This document shows, in pieces, positions 1 through 6,097 of a stretch of DNA of 6,097 nt (its first letter is position 1; each line of letters starts with the position of its first letter). The stretch is taken from positions 1 to 6,097 of the forward strand of contig CAYZXN010000041.1 of the NCBI GenBank assembly GCA_964482425.1, given 5' to 3'. Source of the DNA: WHTF01 sp964482425. Lineage in GTDB: Bacteria; Desulfobacterota; Binatia; UBA9968. Under the pieces are notes generated by a model. That model was not told the DNA's origin, made no database searches, and was given only the letters and a program-made list of their open reading frames with translations. The position numbers were made by a program, and so were the translations under genes.

Positions 1-99
1 AAATCGGCGGCCGCCTTTTCGGTAATTTCTCAGAGTTGTCGGTATGGGTCAAGCTGGGCTCCAAATGCGGGTACGGGTATTTCTAACGGCAGTACATCA

Positions 100-119
100 T
101 GTCTCTGTTGAGACAGCCC
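100..119. repeat. Small hairpin; possible insertion-sequence end
   Basis: TGTCTC at 100-105 and GAGACA at 110-115 form a perfect 6-bp stem around the loop TGTT. Read on the minus strand from 119, the sequence begins GGGCTGTCTCA. From memory this resembles the outer end of some IS1182-like insertion sequences. If it is a terminal repeat, the element would extend left, beyond the window. No transposase frame is visible in the 100 bases available, so the mobile-element reading is a weak inference; the hairpin itself is seen directly. Confidence 0.3.
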
Positions 120-315
120 TTCTAAGGATTGTTCGTTGAGAAAGCGTGTTGAACGAGATGCCGTCCGGCTGCTGGGCAACCCCACATCCAACCAACGCAT
201 ATCACGCCCGGAAGTTAAAGGCTCACCGGGATAACGTCTCTTACCCGACGCCGGTTATTCTTCGAGAGATAAATATAAAATTTTCGCGATGTAATAGGCG
301 AAAGAGGTTTTTCAA

Positions 316-416
316 TTCACCATGCACGAAGGTACCAAGATGGACAGCCAAATGAGAAAGCCGCCGAAGACCACAGGTATTCTCTTCCTTCGTGCTCTTC
401 GTGATCTTTGTGGTGA
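316..416. repeat. Imperfect inverted repeat with 9-base CTTCGTGNT units
   Basis: The right arm contains three near-identical 9-base units in tandem: CTTCGTGCT (388-396), CTTCGTGAT (397-405) and CTTTGTGGT (406-414), followed by GA. The left arm has the complementary elements TTCACCA (316-322) and CACGAAGG (325-332), which pair with TGGTGA (411-416) and CCTTCGTG (387-394) across about 54 bases. Sequences of this CACGAAGG/CCTTCGTG type are, as I recall, scattered between genes in many environmental bacteria and are often mis-called as small proteins. Open frames run through it in both directions, which explains the small spurious ORFs here. Its function is unknown; it may be a non-autonomous palindromic element. 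Confidence 0.55.
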
Positions 417-688
417 TAGCCGCCGATAATTTACTGACACTGAAAACCAGTGATGACAATCACACGCCGGATTCAACCATGAAGCTCAACGAGATCGAAG
501 ACAACTGACAAGCTGTCCTCTAACTAGGTCGATTATTCCACGAACTATAGAATAGAATCAGGTCGAATGACTAACCGAAACGATTCCGGCTTTATTGCAG
601 GAGAACAGCCGGATAAGAAGTGATGAGCTGGTACGCGGGAAAAGATGATCGACTGCCGCATGGACGGTTAATCGTAATGCCAAGACCC

Positions 689-712
689 GGAGAGGGGGCT
701 ATGCCCCTCTCC
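689..712 (-). terminator. Strong GC hairpin after the ABM gene
   Basis: GGAGAGGGG (689-697) and CCCCTCTCC (704-712) form a perfect 9-bp stem with a 6-base loop. The hairpin begins 21 bases beyond the stop codon of the minus-strand ABM gene. On the minus strand the bases after it read GGGTCTTGGCATTACG, so the U-tract of a classical intrinsic terminator is missing. It is most likely a terminator of reduced strength or a 3'-end-stabilising hairpin for that mRNA. Confidence 0.55.
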
Positions 713-733
713 GCGCCGGAAGGGTTCACTCTG

Positions 734-1051
734 CTAGGCCGCTTTGGCGGCAATCTCGTGAGAAGTCGAGTTCGCAACCTCAAACAACTCGACTCTCGGA
801 GTGCCTTCGACCACCTTCGACAAAGTTTTCAAGATCTCAGGATACTTCTCGCGGTTATATGCCTCCGCGTCTTCTTTCCGATCCCAGAAGCTAATGGCCA
901 CTACCTCATCCCGTTCTGGAGCGACCAGGGTGATCTCATCCCTGAATCCCTTTTGTTTACGGAGCATGGGAATCACCTCGTTCTCGAGAGTGCGGGTAAA
1001 CTCGGGCGCACAATTGGCCTTTAGCTGTATGCTGACATTGCGAGTATACAT
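734..1051 (-). CDS. ABM-fold (antibiotic biosynthesis monooxygenase-like) small protein
   Basis: This is a 105-aa cytoplasmic protein with no signal peptide or membrane segment. It reads as one dimeric alpha/beta-barrel (ferredoxin-like) domain: a first strand TRNVSIQLK (about 3-11), a helix through EFTRTLENEVIPMLRKQ (17-33), the turn GFRDE, a strand DEVVAISFWD (48-57), a helix KEDAEAYNREKYPEILKTL (59-77) and a last strand VELFEVA (86-92). The SFWD strand followed by an A-x-A-Y-N helix is typical of the ABM superfamily. Members range from quinol monooxygenases and haem-degrading enzymes to many proteins of unknown role, so no reaction can be assigned. The start is well supported by a perfect AAGGAGG five bases upstream. 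It appears to be transcribed alone: a hairpin follows its stop, and ftsH, on the same strand, lies about 660 bases upstream. The last dozen residues (STSHEIAAKAA) look like a disordered tail. Confidence 0.85.
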   Translation of the reverse strand: MYTRNVSIQLKANCAPEFTRTLENEVIPMLRKQKGFRDEITLVAPERDEVVAISFWDRKEDAEAYNREKYPEILKTLSKVVEGTPRVELFEVANSTSHEIAAKAA

Positions 1052-1056
1052 TTCAA

Positions 1057-1063
1057 CCTCCTT
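1057..1063 (-). promoter_or_regulatory. Ribosome binding site of the ABM gene
   Basis: On the minus strand this reads AAGGAGG, a full match to the anti-Shine-Dalgarno sequence, with five bases (TTGAA) before the ATG at 1051. It fixes the start codon and argues that the gene is well translated. Confidence 0.85.
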
Positions 1064-1098
1064 GGTTGGACTGCTTAGAGGGTCGAGGATGGGGAGGC

Positions 1099-1536
1099 TT
1101 ACTTGAAGAATTTCACGTAACCACCGCGGGGAAACCCTATGCCAGACTTCGTAACGTAGTCCCTGACTGGAAGATCTATCGTGAGCCTACACCGATGCTC
1201 GTCGCTGGTTCCCTGCTCGCCTTGAATGTTAAATTACGGCCGAACTACGGAGAAAGGTTGTCGTGACTCTCGGGGAGGTCTCAACGTAACCATGTTGTGA
1301 CCGATGTCAATGCCGTCAGTTTCGCCGCGCCCCAGCACCCGTCCACCGGCGAGCTCCGATAGAAGATTTCGGCTCAAGCCAACAATCACGACATTCTGTG
1401 AATTCGGCTTATCCACCTTCGCGGCTCTTGATTGTGTCCGCCGGACTTCCTTAAGGTTTTTTTCCGAGACGCGGAAAGCATAATACTGCCGGTGCATATT
1501 ATACGTTTCGGGAAATCTCGAGCGTCGAAGTTTTCT
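1099..1536 (-). pseudogene. Possible decayed reading frame with one internal stop
   Basis: The minus-strand frame is open for 100 codons from 1536, including an ATG at 1497. It is interrupted by TAA at 1234-1236 and continues in the same frame for 44 codons to a TAA at 1099-1101. The last part, LPVRDYVTKSGIGFPRGGYV followed by KFFK, reads like a genuine protein C-terminus, and the middle has a hydrophobic strand-like VVIVGLS. No ribosome site precedes the ATG (it follows AAACGTATAAT), and I recognise no family. It could be the worn 3' part of a lost gene or simply a chance open frame. Low confidence either way. Confidence 0.2.
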
Positions 1537-1587
1537 TCAGGTTACTTCTTTCTTAGTATTCGAACGGCCGGTTATTAGTGAACGTTT

Positions 1588-1609
1588 TGAACGGAACGGA
1601 GCGGTTGAA
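1588..1609 (+). repeat. 22-base dispersed repeat, copy 1
   Basis: The 22 bases starting TGAACGGA and ending TTGAA match the copy at 5449-5470 at 19 of 22 positions. The bases after each copy are also related (GATCTGAAAC against CAATTGGAAC). Both copies lie in gene-free spacers and have the same orientation on the window. The GAACGG/GTTGAA style suggests a dispersed intergenic repeat family of low-complexity units. Confidence 0.45.
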
Positions 1610-1711
1610 GATCTGAAACGTCTGGACCGGACCTCGGTATTCCTTAGCGGTAGTCGCAGGCGAGACCCGCAACACACATCCCTCGGTTCTGACGAAAAAC
1701 TTCTGGCCTAC

Positions 1712-3550
<1,839 letters not shown>

Positions 3551-3556
3551 GACACC

Positions 3557-3561
3557 CCTCC
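3557..3561 (-). promoter_or_regulatory. Ribosome binding site deciding the ftsH TTG start
   Basis: On the minus strand this reads GGAGG (within GGAGGGG), with six bases to TTG at 3548-3550. No comparable site precedes the upstream in-frame GTG at 3634, so this site is the main reason for choosing the TTG start. Confidence 0.8.
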
Positions 3562-3587
3562 GTCCAGGAAACACACCTCTGACAGCG

Positions 3588-3625
3588 ATGATACTGACTT
3601 TATCTCTGCGGGTGCTGACGCGCAA
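3588..3625 (-). promoter_or_regulatory. Candidate ftsH promoter
   Basis: On the minus strand TTGCGC (3625-3620) lies 17 bases before TAAAGT (3602-3597), a moderate sigma-70-type pair. A second hexamer, TATCAT (3593-3588), is a better -10 match but has no good -35 partner. Either would place transcription start 30-50 bases before the TTG start codon and would leave the upstream GTG outside, or at the very edge of, the transcript. No heat-shock sigma-32-type element was recognised. Confidence 0.3.
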
Positions 3626-3640
3626 TGGAGGCACTTTTTA

Positions 3641-3673
3641 CCGGCCCGAGCAGGACCGGCCGGCTAATCGGTC
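3641..3673. repeat. GC-rich overlapping inverted repeats between divergent genes
   Basis: CCGGCC (3641-3646) pairs with GGCCGG (3658-3663), and GACCG (3654-3658) pairs with CGGTC (3669-3673), giving two mutually exclusive dyads. They sit in the 217-base divergent region between the two candidate promoters. They could be an operator or a simple GC-rich coincidence; nothing shows a regulator. Confidence 0.25.
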
Positions 3674-3693
3674 ACGCCGAGTTCACGCGCGAA

Positions 3694-3722
3694 TTGACAG
3701 CGTCGGCTGGCGGTAATACCCT
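3694..3722 (+). promoter_or_regulatory. Candidate promoter of the amidohydrolase gene
   Basis: A perfect -35 hexamer TTGACA (3694-3699) is followed, after 17 bases, by TACCCT (3717-3722), a weak -10. TAATAC at 3714-3719 is a closer-looking -10, but at only 14 bases spacing. Transcription would start about 40 bases before the ATG at 3768. Confidence 0.4.
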
Positions 3723-3756
3723 CGCGTCAATGATTGCGTAACCACGTTAGTTTAAT

Positions 3757-3761
3757 GGAGG
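3757..3761 (+). promoter_or_regulatory. Ribosome binding site of the amidohydrolase gene
   Basis: GGAGG lies six bases before the ATG at 3768. The downstream in-frame ATGs that would shorten the long n-region (3873 and 3927) have no well-placed site: a GGAGG at 3851-3855 is about 17 bases from the first of them. This supports the 504-aa start. Confidence 0.75.
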
Positions 3762-3767
3762 TGTCCT

Positions 3768-5282
3768 ATGTCCGAGCAGTTATCCAAAGAGGATTATCAA
3801 AAACTTTCGGCCGCGGAGAACACGTCTTTTCCTTCGCCGATTCCGACACAGGAGGTTTCCAACGGCGAGTTCATGCCGAACCGGCAGAGTCGAAAACAAC
3901 GCGAGTTCGAAGCCCGCATCAAAGACATGGGCGAGCGCTTGGGCAAGCGGCACGGCGTAAGCCGCCGGCAATTTCTCAAGAGCGTCTCAGGCATGGCCGC
4001 GGCGTTTGTCGCTATGAACGAAGTCTATGGTCACTTTTTTGAAGTCGATGCAGCCGAGGCAGCGATCCCGGAGATGGCCGCCGACCGGGCAAAGAAATTA
4101 TCCCATCAGTTCATCTTCGATGATCATACGCACTTCCTACGCCCCGACGCTCCAGTGGATTCGCCGCTGCGCCGGTTCGTCAACCTCAGAAACAATACGG
4201 CCAAGGCGGGCTGGAATCCCGATCTCGCCAAGGAGCCGCAGACCTTCGAGCATCTCCAGTTCAATAACTACGTCAAGGAAATGTTTCTGGATAGCGACAC
4301 CAAAGTGGTCATGCTGAGCGGGGCGCCTTCGGACGTGCCGGAAAACTGGTTTCTCACCAACCGTATGAAGTTCGAGGCGCGCCAGCGAATCAACAAAATG
4401 GCCGGGGCAAAGCGCCAGATGTACCAAGCGGTGTTCACCCCAGGCGCGCCCGGTGGGCAGGAGGAAATGGACCAGGTGGTGGCCGAGCTGGGTCCCGATT
4501 CTTGGAAGGGTTATACCATCGGCGACATCAATAACCTGCAGACCAGCCAGCATCCTTGGCGCATGGACGATGAAAAAATTGCCTATCCGGTTTATGAAAA
4601 AATAGCCAAGTCTGGGGCGCCGATCGTCTGCGTGCACAAAGGACTTTTCACCGAGAGCGCTGCAAAGAAATTCCCGCGTATGTTGAATCACGCGGGCGTC
4701 TCTGACGTCGGCAAGGCGGCCAAGGACTGGCCGCAGCTCACCTTTGCGATTTATCACTCCAGTTACCGCCACCAGGGCGATCCGGTAAGCGCCGAAACTG
4801 AGTTTGCCAAGACCGGGCGACTGGCGTGGGTCAGCGACCTAGCGGAGATTCCGGCGAAGTTCGGCGTTAGTAACGTCTATGCCGACCTCGGCGCGGTCTT
4901 CGCGAGCACATGCATCTCGCATCCTCGGCTCGCCGCTGCGATGCTTGGCATCTTGATCCGCGGCATGGGTGCCGACCACGTCGTATGGGGAACAGACTCC
5001 CTGTGGTACGGATCGCCGCAGTGGCAAATTGAAGCCTTGCGCCGGCTTGAAGTCCCGCAAGACATGCAGAAGCAACATGGCTTCAAGCCACTCGGCCCTG
5101 CCGACGGCTTGGTGAAAAGCGCGATCCTCGGCTATAACAGCGCGCGCCTTTACAATCTTGATATCCGAGCGGCGATGAGCGAATTCGAAAAGGATTCCTT
5201 TGCTCAGCTAAAAAAGCAATACGAGACGGCGGGCACGGATAGAAGCAATTTGGCGTATGGGTATATTGCGAAACGAATATAG
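3768..5282 (+). CDS. Tat-exported metal-dependent amidohydrolase (Amidohydro_2 type)
   Basis: This 504-aa protein is probably exported folded to the periplasm. Residues 1-64 are an unusually long polar n-region. SRRQFLK (65-71) is a consensus twin-arginine motif, followed by a mildly hydrophobic stretch (about 72-91) and a plausible cleavage site in DAAEAA (94-99). The mature part is a TIM-barrel hydrolase of the amidohydrolase superfamily, related to the ACMSD and resorcylate-decarboxylase branch. It has H120-x-H122 in FDDHTHF, H290 in PIVCVHKG, H330 in FAIYHSSY and D410 in VVWGTDS. The spacings (168, 40, 80) are close to those of the metal ligands and catalytic residues of ACMSD (166, 51, 66). 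The C-terminal ILGYNSARLYNLD matches the usual closing helix of the family. These enzymes hydrolyse or decarboxylate small carbonyl or aromatic compounds using a divalent metal; the substrate cannot be told. The gene stands alone, divergent from ftsH. The family call is firm, the substrate unknown. Confidence 0.88.
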   Translation: MSEQLSKEDYQKLSAAENTSFPSPIPTQEVSNGEFMPNRQSRKQREFEARIKDMGERLGKRHGVSRRQFLKSVSGMAAAFVAMNEVYGHFFEVDAAEAAIPEMAADRAKKLSHQFIFDDHTHFLRPDAPVDSPLRRFVNLRNNTAKAGWNPDLAKEPQTFEHLQFNNYVKEMFLDSDTKVVMLSGAPSDVPENWFLTNRMKFEARQRINKMAGAKRQMYQAVFTPGAPGGQEEMDQVVAELGPDSWKGYTIGDINNLQTSQHPWRMDDEKIAYPVYEKIAKSGAPIVCVHKGLFTESAAKKFPRMLNHAGVSDVGKAAKDWPQLTFAIYHSSYRHQGDPVSAETEFAKTGRLAWVSDLAEIPAKFGVSNVYADLGAVFASTCISHPRLAAAMLGILIRGMGADHVVWGTDSLWYGSPQWQIEALRRLEVPQDMQKQHGFKPLGPADGLVKSAILGYNSARLYNLDIRAAMSEFEKDSFAQLKKQYETAGTDRSNLAYGYIAKRI

Positions 5283-5448
5283 GTAACAGGCATCAGACGG
5301 TAGGCGTAAACCGACAACGAAGTCTTCCTTCTTCAGTTCACCCAACGCGGCAAAAAAATGGGTATAGGCTGAGTCTCTCCCGTTTTTGCCTTTTATTGCT
5401 CCGGTTCCCCATGATGAACGTCGTATTATCTGGAACTACTGTAACGAC

Positions 5449-5470
5449 TGAACGGAGCGTAGCGGTGGAA
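5449..5470 (+). repeat. 22-base dispersed repeat, copy 2
   Basis: This copy matches 1588-1609 at 19 of 22 bases (TGAACGGA shared exactly at the left end, with differences at three positions further on) and has the same orientation. It lies about 170 bases after the amidohydrolase stop codon, in non-coding sequence. GAACGG and GGAAC-like words continue around it. Confidence 0.45.
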
Positions 5471-5753
5471 CAATTGGAACTGGCTGCGCATGATGGGTGA
5501 TGTGCCAGACATGGCGAAGCAGAAAAATGGCGGTTAGCGCGCAGCATCGCTTTTCCCTTGTTTTCGGCTTCAAAAAGCCACCGCTAAGCTCTTAATGCGT
5601 TTATGCTATCTTGTATTGCCTTGGTTCGACCCTGGAATGTCGCGGCAACTGCGAACTGTGCGATCATACGGCCTCGCGGTCCGATGCCGGGCGATCCGTA
5701 CGCTCATGACGCGCGATACAATGATAGGCTCCGCGCTGCCACCGTTCCTCCAT

Positions 5754-5794
5754 TAGCCCAACACGGCTAAGTGATGGTCAATTGGGTTGGGTTA
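5754..5794. repeat. Inverted repeat TAGCCCAAC / GTTGGGTTA
   Basis: TAGCCCAAC (5754-5762) and GTTGGGTTA (5786-5794) are complementary at eight of nine positions; the ninth is a G-U pair in RNA. The loop is 23 bases. A nested AGCC/GGCT pair (5755-5758 and 5765-5768) competes with it. Neither side carries a T-tract, so a terminator role is doubtful; it may be the fold of an unrecognised intergenic element. Confidence 0.3.
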
Positions 5795-6066
5795 GGGCTC
5801 CCCACCCACATTCTACTTTTCTCGCTTTATCTGCTTTAGTCTCTGACTCGCCGTCGCATAATGAAGTCCTAACTAAGTGCATAGCAATGTCGCCGCTCTC
5901 CCGGGAGCGCACTGCCACTCCAATCTCGGTGAAAACTCGCAAGTTGTAGGGGCGCAGTCCAATGCTCTCCTATAATCGCCTGTAAGAGGATCGGCAACTC
6001 CGACCATATCTATAAAAGTTGGGCCTCCTTCTGTTTGATTAAAGGAATGCCGCGCAGCACCCGACA

Positions 6067-6097
6067 TTATGCGCCAAGATACGCTTCAATAACCTTC
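6067..6097 (-). CDS. 3' end of a LivG-type branched-chain amino acid ABC transporter ATPase gene (partial)
   Basis: Only the last nine residues and the stop codon are in the window: KVIEAYLGA, then TAA at 6069-6067. The V-I-E-A-Y-L-G ending is a hallmark of LivG-family ATPases, usually preceded by N-P or D-P. In that family the protein is a cytoplasmic ATP-binding subunit paired with LivF and driving uptake through LivH/LivM. The rest of the gene lies beyond the right edge, so the ABC signature motifs cannot be seen. The stop overlaps an ATG (TAATG), but the frame that follows does not look like livF. The call rests on a short terminal signature and is therefore tentative. Confidence 0.5.
   Translation of the reverse strand, partial: KVIEAYLGA

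Larger units (their letters stand above)
1..733. other. Gene-poor stretch at left edge
   Basis: No convincing gene was found here. The open frames present have no ribosome site and no recognisable domain. The longest are a 69-codon plus-strand frame from 146 and a 72-codon minus-strand frame ending at 241; both run through the repeat at 316-416. A 56-codon minus-strand frame (200 down to 30) starts MRWLDVGLPS and ends DPYRQL. It stays open about 20 codons further upstream but has no Shine-Dalgarno sequence, so I treat it as chance or as a remnant. What the stretch does hold is listed separately: the small hairpin at 100-115, the CTTCGTG-type repeat, and the 3' hairpin of the ABM gene. A weaker 6-bp inverted repeat (CCGGCT at 586-591, AGCCGG at 607-612) has no evident role. 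Confidence 0.6.
1052..1711. other. Spacer between ftsH and the ABM gene
   Basis: This 660-base gap lies downstream of ftsH and upstream of the ABM gene; both are on the minus strand. It holds the ABM ribosome site, a possible decayed reading frame (1099-1536, listed separately) and one copy of a 22-base dispersed repeat (1588-1609). The ftsH frame is open again for 52 codons after its TAA, down to another TAA at 1553-1555. Those residues include a run of F-x-x-F-N-R-S-type sequence that comes from the dispersed repeat, so I do not read it as a protein extension. I saw no clear terminator with a U-tract after ftsH. Confidence 0.5.
5283..6066. other. Gene-poor spacer after the amidohydrolase
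   Basis: I see no gene I would defend in these 784 bases. Open frames of 55-69 codons exist: minus 5547-5338, plus 5603-5770 starting MLSCIALVRP, and minus 6067-5873. None has a ribosome site or a recognisable domain. Visible structures are the repeat at 5449-5470, a 5-bp hairpin GGCTT/AAGCC (5566-5579), a longer inverted repeat at 5754-5794 and the palindrome CTCCCGGGAG (5898-5907). No terminator with a T-tract was found behind the amidohydrolase. The minus strand here is the 3' side of the gene entering from the right edge. Confidence 0.5.

Noticed and set aside
478..508. Short peptide MKLNEIEDN, resembling the start of ribosomal protein L15
   Set aside because: The frame stops after nine codons and no ribosomal gene context is present; the similarity is too short to mean anything.
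620..1024. Plus-strand open frame of 134 codons opposite the ABM gene
   Set aside because: It lies antisense to a well-supported gene with a perfect ribosome site, has no ribosome site itself and shows no domain.
1120..1150. TGGCAT-like minus-strand sequence that might be a sigma-54 promoter for the ABM gene
   Set aside because: The -12 GC doublet is missing and the -24 element is imperfect.
4137..4772. Minus-strand open frame of 211 codons inside the amidohydrolase gene
   Set aside because: It is an antisense shadow of the coding strand; the composition mirrors the sense codons and the sense frame carries all family motifs.
5620..5660. GGTTCGACCC, resembling a tRNA T-arm
   Set aside because: The flanking bases do not form a 5-bp T stem, and no acceptor, D or anticodon arm can be built around it.
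5603..5770. Plus-strand 55-codon frame MLSCIALVRP...
   Set aside because: No ribosome site, no recognisable family, and it runs into the inverted repeat at 5754-5794.
5898..5907. Palindrome CTCCCGGGAG as a regulatory site
   Set aside because: A single 10-base palindrome in GC-rich DNA with no promoter nearby is expected by chance.

Overview
The window looks like chromosomal DNA from an uncultivated, moderately GC-rich, Gram-negative-type soil or sediment bacterium. The gene set (FtsH of proteobacterial type, a Tat-exported amidohydrolase and the tail of a branched-chain amino acid transporter gene) would fit a deltaproteobacterium-like, Tectomicrobia, Methylomirabilota/NC10 or Acidobacteria-like lineage. 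That placement rests on family resemblance only; there is no rRNA or other marker here. Coding density is low: three complete genes and one gene tail in 6.1 kb, with long spacers that carry short repeats of the kind scattered through such genomes.

Layout from left to right. Bases 1-733 hold no gene I can support. They contain a small TGTCTC/GAGACA hairpin whose flank resembles an insertion-sequence end, and an imperfect inverted repeat built from 9-base CTTCGTGNT units. A minus-strand gene (734-1051) encodes a 105-aa antibiotic-biosynthesis-monooxygenase (ABM) fold protein, with a perfect ribosome site and a strong GC hairpin just after its stop. Bases 1052-1711 are a spacer with a possible decayed reading frame and one copy of a 22-base repeat. 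The minus-strand ftsH gene follows; its best start is a TTG at 3550, giving 612 aa. A 217-bp divergent control region (3551-3767) separates it from a plus-strand gene (3768-5282) for a 504-aa Tat-dependent, metal-dependent amidohydrolase. Bases 5283-6066 are again gene-poor and carry the second copy of the 22-base repeat. The last 31 bases are the 3' end of a minus-strand gene whose C-terminus, KVIEAYLGA, is typical of LivG-type ATPases.

The genes do not form an obvious pathway. FtsH is housekeeping membrane-protein quality control. The amidohydrolase is transcribed away from it and stands alone. The ABM protein is monocistronic. I found no CRISPR array, tRNA, rRNA, complete mobile element or defence system. 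The items most worth a second look are the exported amidohydrolase with its 64-residue n-region, the dispersed repeats and the possible gene remnant at 1099-1536. I do not see a convincing new biological system here.
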